Assembly (NCBI RefSeq): GCF_932294415.1
Contig: NC_065541.1
Span: forward strand, 50,570,290-50,634,289
Direction: 5' to 3'
Length of the DNA stretch: 64,000 nucleotides
Source of the DNA: Quercus robur
Lineage: Eukaryota > Streptophyta > Magnoliopsida > Fagales > Fagaceae
A program made the translations under genes and the position numbers. Under the pieces are notes generated by a model, which was given only the letters and a program-made list of their open reading frames with translations, had not been told where the DNA came from and searched no databases. Shown piece by piece: positions 33,990-47,200 of the stretch (position 1 is the stretch's first letter; each line of letters opens with the position of its first letter).

Positions 33990-34965
33990 GATGGTAAAAA
34001 CTTTTAGCAATAGCAACCCAAGTAAACTAGGTTTTGTGCATGTGTGGATGTAAAATAGCCATTTAGGGGGTTAAGTATTATTCACAATAAAACATCTAAA
34101 AATTTTAGTTTTTAGCAACTCAAAATACTATTTTATCTATTTTAATATTGCACTTTATAATACACTCAACATCAAAAGTTTTATATAAATATTTAATACA
34201 TTAAAATAATATAAACAACATAATAAAATAATATATCCAACATAATAAACAATAATCACAACCATCAACCATGTACACATTAAAATACTATATTTTTTAA
34301 CAACCCACATTAAAAAATTATTTCTTTTGTTTTAAGTTTAAGCTACAGTAAGCTGCTAGATACTTATCGTAGCTCAAAGTCAAATTTTTTTAAAGTATAG
34401 CTTCTTTGCTGTAGAAACAATTGTAGGGAATTGGTTACTAAATTGACTTTTTTGAGGATGCTCTAACCCCCAATGCTTAAGGTAATTTGAACCTTGGATG
34501 TCTCTTTGGAAAAACACAAAGACGTGCAAATTGAGTTTCAAGGTTCTTGAACAACCTCAACTCATGGTATATTTATGCATACATTTTCATTATCTCTCTT
34601 TTAGAAATAATTATCTCACATATCGTATATCTGCATCCTCCCTCTCATAGTGTGTGTGGTCTATACTCTATAGCAGTATGGGACACACTAGCAATAAAGA
34701 GGGTCCATATATCCGATACATGAGATACCTTCTTCTCTTTTAAAATGTATCTTTCATCCTACTATTTCAACCATGCCTTGTCTCACCCCCAAAAGATCTA
34801 TATAAATAAATGGCTACTCAATATGAACTGCATAAGAATTCTTCATTGCTACCTCTTGCAATTAACATATCTAATTTTCGTATCTCTCACCCTGAATTGA
34901 GAAAGAGTTCTTACATCCACTGTTTTGCATATTTTATCAAGCTTTTCAATTCATGTTTTTCAAAC
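33990..34965. repeat. Second copy of the PPA upstream region, gene missing
   Basis: 33990-34080 and 34470-34545 match 23290-23480; 34550-34960 matches 25235-25655 (TTGAACAACCTCAACTC, GATACATGAGATACCTTCT, AAGATCTATATAAATAA). The match stops just before the position of the PPA splice acceptor and ATG. The leader exon and its TATA box (24140-24245) have no copy here. The intervening 34080-34470 is an insertion or diverged AT-rich DNA. Confidence 0.8.
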
Positions 34966-35340
34966 AAGTATTCTTAAGGAAAAATCATGAAAAGATTGAG
35001 ATCCATAGTCTGATAATAATTAATAACTTGTGCAAAATGAATGTGCCAAGAACCTTGTCGCACAATGACATGATATAAACTTGTGCAACAAACGTTACAT
35101 AACAATAACACACAAATACGAACCAAAATCACTTTTTTCTCCAGCTAGCCAAAAATATCTGCTCGCTTCATTTCTTACCAAATTGTTGACAAGCGCTACA
35201 GGTTTACTATTTTCTTTAATAAAGTTGGAAAAAAATATTTAAATACAGCAAATCGACAAAGGAAGAGGCAACTTCATGTAAAAAACAGTGTGCCTCCTGT
35301 CGAATATTAATGGTTAGACTTAGAAATGATATTTCAACTG
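34966..35340. other. Between the duplicated PPA flank and DCL1; no gene
   Basis: No PPA coding remnant is visible. Homology with the other copy resumes only at about 35343 (AAATTATAGGGTTG), 35 bp beyond the DCL1 stop codon. Confidence 0.5.
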
Positions 35341-35376
35341 CAAAATTATAGGGTTGTAACTTGTAACTCATTGCCA

Positions 35377-38300
35377 TCATGAGTACAATCTATTTATGAG
35401 TTCCAATAGAAGAACAGCAGCAGAATCTTTGGCCTTTTTGACGCTTGGCATAGGATCTCCCACACATTCATCTGTCCAGCCTCTATCAGTAGTATTCACG
35501 CGTACAGCAAACGTAAACCGCTTTGCATGTGCAGGGCCACCCTCGTTCACACACCTAAAATTGCAAGTATCAAATTCTCAATTAGCAAATTCTCACATGA
35601 TTTGACTCACTTATATGTATCTTCCACATGGAAAATGTACCCCAAAAAAAAAAAAAAAACATTCATTGTTTCCTTACCTATAGAATGGCATGGGCCAATT
35701 TCTACGCAAGCAGATATCATTCAACGTTTGTCTCGTAAATGTTTGGCTCCCATTCTTCTTTTTCTTCCCATTTTCATCATCGTTCTCCTTAGCTTCAGCC
35801 GTTTCCTTCTCTTTCAAAGCAGCAAGCGCGTTTCTTGCAGCTAGTTTCTGTGCCATCTTCTTTTGTGGATTCTGAGCAATTCCTATCGGGACACCATCAA
35901 TAAAGACTTCAACCGTAGCCACATTTCCACTTCGACTTGCTTTGTATTCCAGACCTTCAGCCTGTTGCTGGCATCGTTCCTGCAGCTCACGCACAGGATG
36001 CATTGGGAGTGTCTCTGGGGTAACCATTGGATGCAAGAGAGGTTGAAACACCTGGAGACAATAAGGTTTCAAAGTTGTGAAATTTCCTATATCATTTCTT
36101 ATAATTCAAATCCCAAAATGGAAGACAACAAAGAGGAATGGACAGTAGAAAACTTGGTCTCTTTGCTGAAACTAACCTTCCAAACAACTGAAGTCTCACG
36201 TCCACTGTCAAGAAAAATGGCACCAGCAATGGATTCAACAATGTCACCAAGAACTTTTGGAGCTTTACAGTCACTCAGACCAAAGGAGTTGAATCCTGGC
36301 TTTAACAATTCATCTTGAACTTCTTTCACAAAGTCCCGAATCTGCACACAGAATCCAAAAACCATGTCATGAAGATGACATATAAGCAACTAACTAGCTT
36401 TAGGGAAAGAAAACTAAGGCCAGGCCATGCAGCTTCCTTCAGTACATGTCAACTGTTCAACAAAAGGTGCTTTGAAATTCATTGAATTGGTGGTCCACTA
36501 TGGAATTTGGTCAGACCAGCAATTAGGAGCCTTTGATAAGAAATAATCCAATAGATGATTCAAGTATAAAAGAATTTCTGTCATCACGTAAAAAAGAATT
36601 TAAAGGCTGTAAATAGAAAGAAAACCTGTTTTTCGAGAGCGCTCGACCCATGCCGAAGGTGCACATGGAGATTATGTTTGACTGCAACACGTGCAAAATT
36701 TTCATTGTTTACAGCAGCAGCTCGCAGATCAGTCAAGCGCCCCGGGGGAAGATCTGTGTATGTGAAGAACAAATGCCTTGTTATGAGATGATCTAAAACA
36801 GCATCACCGACAAACTCCAAACGCTGATAGCAGGCTACTCCAGAAGATGGTCGTGAAGCATGAGTAATAGCTTCCACCAAAAGTCCCTTGTCATTAAACT
36901 TAATGTTCAAACCACCTTCTAAGGAATCAAAGTTGATACTTCTAAGTATGCTCTCGGGAACATTTGATGGCCTTGACATGCACTCCATCTCATCGGCATC
37001 AAACTCCACTTGAATGCCAATCCATTTCATGAGGTGATTAGCAGCAATTTTCCCACCTTCAACATAATAAACTCCAATAAGTGCTTCGACAACATCTGCA
37101 AGTGTCTTGCTGGAGAGGACTCTATATGAACTCGAGTCACCCTCAAGCTCACCATCTTCCATTTCGTCATTTTCATATCCATCAATGCACTGATCCACCC
37201 CACGTTCAGTCTCAGTAAGTGATCCATCCTGATCAAATAAGGATGATTCTCCATCCTTGGTATCCTCATCAAAGACAGGCAGAACCCCAGGAGCAGCCCA
37301 ACGAGATGGAGCAAAGCGGTCTGCTTGGATATATGATTGAAGCCCTTTGACCAGTGCAAACTGATACAAAACCATGTTACTCACCTTTTGTTGTCTCATC
37401 CTAGTAAGCTGACCCTCATGTTTCTGCGGGTATCTAAGAAAAAGAAATCGACTAACAACCCATTTTAGGTAAGCATCTCCCAGAAGCTCTGCTCGTTCAT
37501 AACAGAAAGTCTCCTGGCATGAAGCAGCAGTCAAGGCTTCCAAGATCTGTAGATAAAGGAAGGCTGTCAGTTAACAAGTAGTAAATAAGCATTTTAATTC
37601 AAATATCTGAGATCATCAAATACCTTTGAAGCAGGGACAGGATAGTTTATTATATCTTTAAGCTGAACTGCAAGTAACATGCTTTCAACCCTCCTCATTA
37701 TAGAGGGCAATCTCTGGGCACCACGAACAAGTGATCCAGGAAGTGGGTGTACTAAGCACAGCTCTGGAGGAAGGAACACATAGTATGTTTTGTCAAGATT
37801 CTCTTCAGTTTCGCCTTCATGTCCTTCAACAGATATAACAAACTCTATTAGCTCAAGAAGCAACAAATTTTTAGCAAACCTTACAAGGCAGGAAAAGGAG
37901 AGCATACCTTCCTTGTGTTCGAATCGAGGGGACAGAAGATTCTTACAATATGAGACACCACGTCCTCTAATTAGGGGTTGGTGCTTATACATCAGCTCAA
38001 CTCCATACCTATTTAAAGAAAACCCAATAGCCAAAAGCACCTTTTGTTGTGCAAGAAGAAACAGAAAGCTTTTCTAATCTGTAAGGATTCATAAACTATT
38101 GCCAAATGCGAAATGTGTGGAACAAAGACTTATATAGCCCCACAGTTACACCTGACGATAGTCAACTATATCCTTCACAAATTAAAATTAGCTTTCCTCT
38201 TCTTCAGGCACAACATCTGAGGTGCAATGTGGCTAGTTGGTTGATAAATTAGAATCAAACAATTTCTAGACAACATGGGAAGAGGGGGAGAAAATAGGGA

Positions 38301-41247
38301 TTCTTTTCTTTTTATTTTGGGGGAAGGGGGGTGTTCATAAAAACAAGTTGAAAGAAACTAAGAGGCAGACAATTTGAAATTGAAACATTTATCTTACTTT
38401 TGCTTATAGTAATCAGCATACGAGCTGTACTCAAGAGGACCAAGATAGCCTTCTTTCCTTGGGAAAGAATTCTCTGCAGTCATCTCGTAGCGTACTGAGT
38501 CCACATAAAACCTCTTACCCGAGTGAGCAGCTGTTAAAATTCTCCCAACTAAATCTTCTGCACTCATACAACCATCAGCCATCATCAATTTACCTTTGGT
38601 CAAATCTGCATGCTTTGGCAATTCCACATCCTCCCAACTAGGAACCAATCCTGAAGCTTTCACAACATCAAACTGTGCCACAGCTCCTCTGATTCCATAT
38701 GTGGGATGGGATTTCTGTCCAAAAGCCATCCCATGACGCAATTTTCCAAACCCATACTCCCTTCTGTCTCCACCAAGTGTCCTCTCGTTTGTACCAAGAT
38801 AAACATCAGGTCGAGCTCTTTGAAGGGGATTATTCCATGCCTTTGTATTAATAATTTTTTCAATCAGATCCCAATCAATTTCTCTCATAGGATCTACAGA
38901 CTTATCGCTAACCACGGGGACAAACAAATATGCCTTTGCAGGATCCCAAGGAGTAGTGGAAGGTTCAACATCCACATCCAGTACAATGCTCATCAATCTC
39001 ACATGAAAACTCTTAAGGGATGCCAACTGCAAACCATTCAAAGTAGGAATAGCATCAGTAACTGAATATATAAAAAGTAAAAATGGTTTAAATAAACTAT
39101 ACTCAATTGGGTAACCAACCTGACTTTCAGTCATATCTATTGACCCCTTGAAGACAAGCGATGCCTTTGTAGTCATGGTTCGAGCGATAAATAGATCCAT
39201 CGACATCGATAACACCTAATGACAATAAATGTTATCAGTGGAAAAAAAAAAAAAATGGATTCACCATACAAATGACACATGAAAAGAAAATACCTCTGCA
39301 TCCAGCCCATTGCCGAAAAGTACTGCAAAATCTGAAACTTGAGTCAAGAACGGATCTTTTGAAGAGCCAAAGTTTTCACATTGAACGGCATACATATTAA
39401 GATGAAGCAAATTTGAGTCGTTACAAACATCTCTTCCAGATAAAATCCATTCTCCCTGAAAGACCAGAGACAGTTAAGCAAGTATGCATTTTAAAGATAA
39501 CCATTATAGAAAAAGACACCTCAAACATGGTTGTTGGAATAATAAAATGCATTATATGTGTAATATAGAGTCCAACACAAGTACAATTTTGTTAGATGTA
39601 GTACACAACACAATACAAAGCTAAAATTGCAATGAAGTTAAATTAAACCATTTGGCTTTTTCAACTGATTCACATAATCATTTCACATCCCTTTGAAGAT
39701 GCTGTGTGAATAAACTTTAATTACAAGAGATTATCTATTGCCCACTAATGTTTTTGATGCTCTCTCTCAGCTTCAACATTTTTTTCTCTACAGGAAACAT
39801 AACAAAGAAAATTTTTTCATGACCTATTTACTTAAAAGAGAATCACTTAAATATAACTTTCCAAGAAGTCAGAAGTTCTACCTTTTTCAGTAAAAAAAAG
39901 AGAAGTCAGAAGTTGAAAAACACTTTGTTTTTGCCAGTTTAATATTACAAATTCAGAAATTGGAACTTGAAACTAAATATAAAAAAATTAGTCATGGACC
40001 ACAATATGGTAGTTTATAGTATATAAAATTATGCTGTTACAACATATGGCTACCGTATGCTTCATGGTTTTTCTTCCCAGCCCACCCCTCCCCCAACACC
40101 CCCCCCCCACCCTCTCTCCCCCAGGTAAGGAGAAACTTATTATGTTAAAACTTTATGTGGAAAGTTAAATTTCTTAAATTTAAGCTTTGATGAACCACAT
40201 TATCATGAAATGTTTTATTAGATATATTTCTAAGTTTTCATATGTCCCTCTCTTAGTTATCACGTCCTTTTGCCTCATCTTCCCTTCTTCAAATGTTATA
40301 CAAATCTGGTGAATTTAATCATAAGCAATATGATACTACTACCAGACAAGATAACAAAATATATAAAGTTCTACACAACACCATCAAAAGTGGAAACTCT
40401 TTTCTCAGCCACTGCAGTAATTTTTACCTACAAGAACTAAAATTTATCAAAGTTAAAAATTCACATGGGTAGTTTTTTAAGTTGCCACATAGTGGGTTCA
40501 AGGAACTTTCCTCCAAATTCTGTCCTTCCTAAATATTCTGTATACAAGATTATCAACTTTGATAACTTATCAAAAAAAAAAAAAAAAGATTATCAACTTT
40601 GCTAGGCGCAAATGCACAAGATTAAAGAGAACTTATCATTTTCTTAAACTCTAATGAATATACAAAAGTTATCTAGTTTGCTAGTCATAAAAAAAAATAT
40701 TCAAAAAGAATTTTAGCTACCCCACTAAAGTTATGCTAGATAACTATTTTTCATAAAGTATAATTCATCAATTATCATATCTCTATTGAAATTTTAGCAA
40801 TTTGAATAAATTTTTTATTAAAAAAAATCTTCCCTATTCCAAATACTATAAGTCTATAACAAACCAAATCACCATTATTAATGTAATTTTTCAAAAGAGA
40901 AAAGAAAAATCTCTCCTATTCTTTCAAGCGCTATTATCCATTACATTAAATCTTCCATATCTGGGTTTTATTTCTTTATTTTTGTTAAGTAATAAAAGTT
41001 TTATTGATGAAGAAAAATACTTTATGTTCACAATGATGAACACAAAGTAACCTTAAAAATTACAAAAAGATTAAAAAAGCATTCATTTCTACCATATTTA
41101 GGTATTACTTTAAGCAGTATTATAAATTTAACATTTTGAGTCTCAATCAATGTTGACAGACAATTGAACATGAAAGCAAATAATAAAAAAAATCTGCAAT
41201 TTCCATGTATTACCGGTCCATAAATCAAACTTATTACTCATAACTGA

Positions 41248-41281
<34 letters not shown>

Positions 41282-44200
41282 AAAAAGAGGTAGATTTTTT
41301 AGAACAAATACTTTTTTTAGAGGGGGGGTTAGGGGGGTGTGTTGGGGGGGTCACCTAGGGCAGCTGTGTTTGGAGGGCCACACTAGCCAGCTGGCCAATA
41401 TTCTTTTCTTGAGGGGTCATTGGGTCAACTCAAACTTTCTAGGTCCAACTTTTAAAAAATACACAATATGATAAAAAAAAAATTTAATTTCAGCGAACGG
41501 CCCCCAAGGACCCAAAGAGGATAACATAGCTCTGCTGCTGTCTAAGGCCAATCTAAAGCTTAGGCTGCAATACCAACAGTTTATGCCAAATGTAAATAAA
41601 CTTCTGCCAGCTTGAGGGCCAAGAAGACTTTGCAAACAGAAGATAAGATAGAACTTACAGTAGCATTGGTGCCAAAATTGTAAAAATAGAGGATGTCACA
41701 GCACAGATATAACCCACTATCTATACCATCAGGGTTTTTTTTTTTTTTTTTTTCCTCTCAATTTGTAGAAATTCAATGGTACTTAATTGTCAGTGTTCTG
41801 TGTGGCAGGGAAAAAAAAGGGTGTCCTTTTACAGTAAAGGATGGTCTTCGTTTAAGCTTTCATTTTGTTAATCAGAAATACACCCTCCAAGACAACCAAA
41901 TCGCCTTAACTGTGTGATTGCAGTATTAACTAACCTTAAGAACATCAGCCACGCCTTCAGGATAGAACTCTCTATGCCTAGCTGTCCCAGGGAGTGGATC
42001 TCCTTCATCATTCTGATCAACCTTTTCTCTTTCTTCCCCACTTCCCTTGTCTGGCAAGAGCATGTCAGTAAATGCTCCCATCTCATGCAGCTTCTTACAA
42101 GCAGCCAAACAAACAGCCTGCAGAATAAGTAGATTAAAAACTATCATTAAATAAGACTCAGGAGAAGCTAACATGATTGCAATGAACTAAAAGCTTGCCT
42201 GCTGTGCTAGGCGCATTGAACTGCATACAGGACCCTCAAGTTTCTCAAATGGTGCATTACAGGGCAGTTGAAGCTTGCATGAATATTCAGTGGGACCTCC
42301 TGGCTTTTCATGCTTCTCCATAATAAACTCAGGACGAAGTATTGAATATCTGGATAAAAGATGAAAAAAATCAAGTAAAAATTTGATCTTACTAATAACC
42401 CTGAACATCAAGGAATATAGTATGTAATATTTGTCAAGAGTGGTGAACAAAAAACCTGTCACTGGGTAGTTGAGAGCAGTAGAAATGAACGAGTCCAACA
42501 GAAGAATTTAAGCTTACAACTGCACCAGTTGACTCCACCTGGTAAACTGTCCCCGGAGATGAATCCACTGAAATTAACCTCGAAATGTCTTTAATATGAC
42601 TAAGATCAGTTCTCTCTATCGCTTCTTTCCGCAAAATCTCCTCACTATTCCTAGCATTCCTTAAGAATGCTTCATGTGACAAATTTCCCCTAGAGAGAGT
42701 ACAAAAAAATTGAGCTCTTACAAATACACAAACATTTGAAAGATCATAAATAGATTACTAGTACTAACAGCAACACTGAGCCAGACCCAACAAAGTACCA
42801 TATGAATAACAATACCAAGAGAAAACATAGATTTTTGAGTTTTTTATTTTATTTTATTTATCAAAAAAAAAAAAAGATTTTTGAGTTTTTTTGCTGGACT
42901 ATATTGACATTGGGAAAAGAGCAGACATGCGTACCTCTCAACCATCAGGATGTAATCAGACCCAGGCTTTCTAGCACGGCCCCTGGACTGAATGTATGCC
43001 AAGACAGTTTTTGCAAGGTCAAAGCGAATGACAACATTGCACTGTCGAATATCAAGTCCTTCCTCAGCAACACTAGTAGCAACTAACAATGTCACCTAGA
43101 AAACAAGTACAAGAATTTGTGAGACGCAAGAATATCTAATCATGAAAAATTCATCTTTTATGTAAAACAGTTCAGTGAGCACAGAATTCAAAACATACAC
43201 GACCATCCCGGAATTTGGCAATTGTGTCCTGCATTTGGCATGTCCGCATTTCATGACTATTGTTGTGACCTATCAAGCTTGCACATTTAATAAAACTTAG
43301 AGATGGAAGCTCTGCAAATACCTGCATTCTTGGAAGAATATAACAATATACTGTGACAAACTTGGAAAACTGAATCAATAAACGCAAAGAGAAAACCATG
43401 TATTAACATATCAACCTTTGGAAGAACTAAAGCAGACACAACTCGCTCAACAAAAATGATTGCACGGAAATCTTCTGTCTGCTGGTACTTGAGAAGTATT
43501 TTAATTAGTGACTGCACTTTTGGCGTCACTTTTCCATCAGCAACAGCAGCACCTATTATCACATCCACATGCTCCCCACCAGATACAACTACAAGTACAC
43601 CCATTTGGAAAAAACAATGTCATTATATTTATCATATAAACATCTTGCAATTCAGAAACGCATGGACAGAGAGACAAGTTCACTATGTTGGTCAGTCACT
43701 TGGACAACCTGGCATATATTTAAAGCTCGCCTGGATGGGGCAAACATCCTTTGAATGCTCTAAACACATAAGAGCACCAAAAATATATTTCAAGTACAGA
43801 TGAAGATAGTAATTTAACTACAATAATCCAGGATTTAATATAAGCAAAAGTCACTACTTTTTACCATATTCAGACATTCCCAATACCAAAATTTACTGAA
43901 TGATTATATCATCTCTCTTTTGCTCTGGGGTAGAGAGGGGGGTGGGGGGGAGGGGGGGAAATCAACATATGTTGAGATCAGCATTAACTACCCAACATCT
44001 TAAATGTCTATTCCATTTAATCACAAGTCAGCAATTACTCACCATGACTGTCAGGAAGCTCTCCCTCCTCAATCTCATCAGCATCAGACCCATTCTGAGC
44101 CACACCACTTTCTAAGTCTTCAGCTTTTGTATCCTTATCAGAAACAGCCCCTTCAGATAATTGGCATTGTAAGAGGGATACAACTTTGTTCAGGTAGGAT

Positions 44201-47200
44201 TCTTGAAACTTGACATCAAGCTGGTAGTTTGCCCTCTCATCATTTTGTAAAGCAGTCAAAAAAGATTGTGCAACCTGCAAAAGAATAATTTCATATAGTT
44301 GACCAAGAGTAAATGACTAATACAGCTTATACTTGTAAGAAAACGGTACCTTATAAGCACACCACTGACCCAGTTCACCAAGTGCATAGTTTATAGCCCT
44401 CAACTTTTGAATTAAATTAGCAGCCCCATCACATTCTGTCCTTTCAGAAACACCATAGACTTGGCGCAACTCCTCCTTGGCCCCGGCATCTCTAGCGCCC
44501 ATAAACTGCCATTTACTTCGTCTACAGCTCGATTTTGCAGCTTCTTCAACTTCAGCTTCCATTTGTTTTATCTGTTCATGTAGAGACCATAAGCTAGCTG
44601 CTTTGTCATACTCCACCACAACTTCTGAGGGCATTGGCACATGTTTCTCAAGCTCTTTACGGTCTTTAATGGTACAAACTATGGAATCTAGTTTACTTTC
44701 AAGATTACGAATCTTTATTGCACAATCTACTTGGCTGGAGACACCTGAATAGATCATATCATGGGTAGCATAAACATGTTGTGTAAGACATGTGAGAAAA
44801 AGGAAATCATGACTAATAATAAAATCTAAATTGATGAGAAGACCCTTGTAAGAATTTTAATAGCTTAAAAAAGAGGAACATAAATGATAGAAAATGAGAA
44901 CATTATTGTCACGGAGAGAGCAATTACCCTTTAAGTTAACAGGAGAAGCAGTCATTCCAAATACAGATGGCCTCTTCTCCTTTTGTGTTGTATGATAGAA
45001 CTCAGACATCACTAAAGAATATGGATGTTTCTTCACAGCATGATGACACTCATCCAGAATAAGGAGATTAATTGCTTCCATTTTTATTATACTGTGTCTC
45101 AGAATGTTCAACAGAATTTGAGCTGTCATCACCAAAACCTGCAGCAAGAATAAGCAATTGGGTAAACTGGTATAGAAGCAGGCACCACCCGAGTTACAAG
45201 ACCAATAATAATAATGAAATCAATTATAATAACATAAAAACCTTCTGTTTTTGATGCAGTAATCTTTCAACGGTAACACACATTTGCCATAAATTTTTTT
45301 TCCAGATTCTGTAAGAGTCCCATCACACAAGACCGACACATATTCGGGGCATCAATCACAGCCATGACACGCTAATAAATCTAATTTTGCAGTGAAATTA
45401 CAAATGCTTGGTCAAATGGTGATGGAGAGCAGATTCTATTAGCGCTTCCTTTGGAACCAATTCATGACTGAATTAACCTTGAATTCAATTCAATTAGTCA
45501 AGATAAAATGAATTGAAATTTAAACTCATACTTTAACTCATAGATGAATTGATGAAATGAACTTTGTAGATTGTAAGCCCAATTTATGTGTTTGGAATAA
45601 ACAAGAATTGAAAAGGAGTACAATTGTAATCAATTTTTTGTGTGTGTGGGGGGGGGGGGGGGGGGGGGGGCGCGGCGGAGGTGGTGAGGCACATAAGATG
45701 AATAGCATTGAATAAAATGACACCATACCACCCCTACTACATGTTGATTTACAATCTAATTTTGTAAAAACCAAATAAAAGTTAAAAATTTAATCATTCA
45801 TATATGTTTCTTAACAAAACTTGAGAGAGAGAGAGAGTAGAAGGGAACATATGTTCTCAAATGCTGGTATGTAATATGTGGGAGTGGAAAAAGGTAGAGA
45901 TATTTTGAGTAATTGATAAAAAGAGTCTTACAAGAAGAAATAAATCAGAAGTTGGACCAAATCTGATATAATTAGGTCCATTGTTAGCCAATCCACATGA
46001 ATTCTAAAATATTTCAATTCATATAGGGAAGTTGTGGTTCCAAACATATGACCTCAATTTGAATTCAATTCATTTTAGTACAAAACACATGAATTGGGCT
46101 AAATTATACAAATTCAATTCATTTTGGAAAATTCATGGGTTTCCAAACACGTTATTAGCATATGCCTCAATCATATTGAATACACTAAGACAGACGCCAT
46201 CAAGGCCTACATTGTGGCATGATCAACTTGTAACTTAAGATTATGCTTAACTGTGGAACACATAGTTGTTGGACAGTGCATGCAAAAACAGGAATGGCAA
46301 TAGGGCAAGGCAGGGTGGGATCAAGGGCCCCATCCCCACCCTGTTCTCTCTGCGGGACAAGAGCAAGGTGGATCAGGGACAAAGCAGGTTAGAGGTATTT
46401 TTCCATCCCTAATGAGGTGGCTTTTCAACATTTATAAGGTAGAGATGAAAGAGTAAGGAGAGGCATGGTCATGTGAGTGCTAAAAGAGAGGGAGACCAAG
46501 GGTTTTAAGGGATGGTAACAAAAAAATAGATTTTATACATAAAAAAGATTAAATTTTATATATATGGGGCAAGATGAGGCGGGGCAACAAAACCCGTCCC
46601 CCCCCCCCCCCAAATCACCTCTTTGGGGCTAGGAAAATCCACACGGGACATGATGGGTCAAGTAGTGCAAAGAATTTTTGCCATTCTGATGCCAAATGGC
46701 CAAATAAAGATTCACGTGTAAATTCTCAAACCTGATACTTCCCATGAAAAGGGAGCTATGTCAGCATCAAACACATTGACCCACCTTCAAGATTCAAAAA
46801 TTTTAAGGCCAAAATTTAAACATGCTCTAAAATAAATCAATTCCCATGAATCCCACCTAACCTGGATTTCAAGAAAGTGAAAAACAAAATTCAACTTTCA
46901 TCTCCTCAAAGGAAACAGCCATAAGAGCCCTGGATATCTGACAGTTGATGCCAAGAACATATAAAATTCAAACCTACTAAATGTCCCTTTAAAACACTCC
47001 CTAAAGGAGATTCATAGAACTGAGAAGAAGAAGAAGAAACAATGCCAAACAAAGAATTATCTCTTCAATTTTCAGCAATTCTTTCAAACCACATATCTGA
47101 TGGATGTCAAGAATTGCCCCAACCCATGAAGCTTTGCCCGTATCACCCTCACAAAAACACCAAACACTATTTCCATGAAAAATCAATGTTTCACAAAGTA

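Noticed and set aside
45649-45672. Long G run as a possible G-quadruplex in DCL1
   Set aside because: Homopolymer runs of this length are unreliable in assemblies, and in the DCL1 transcript this would be a C run.
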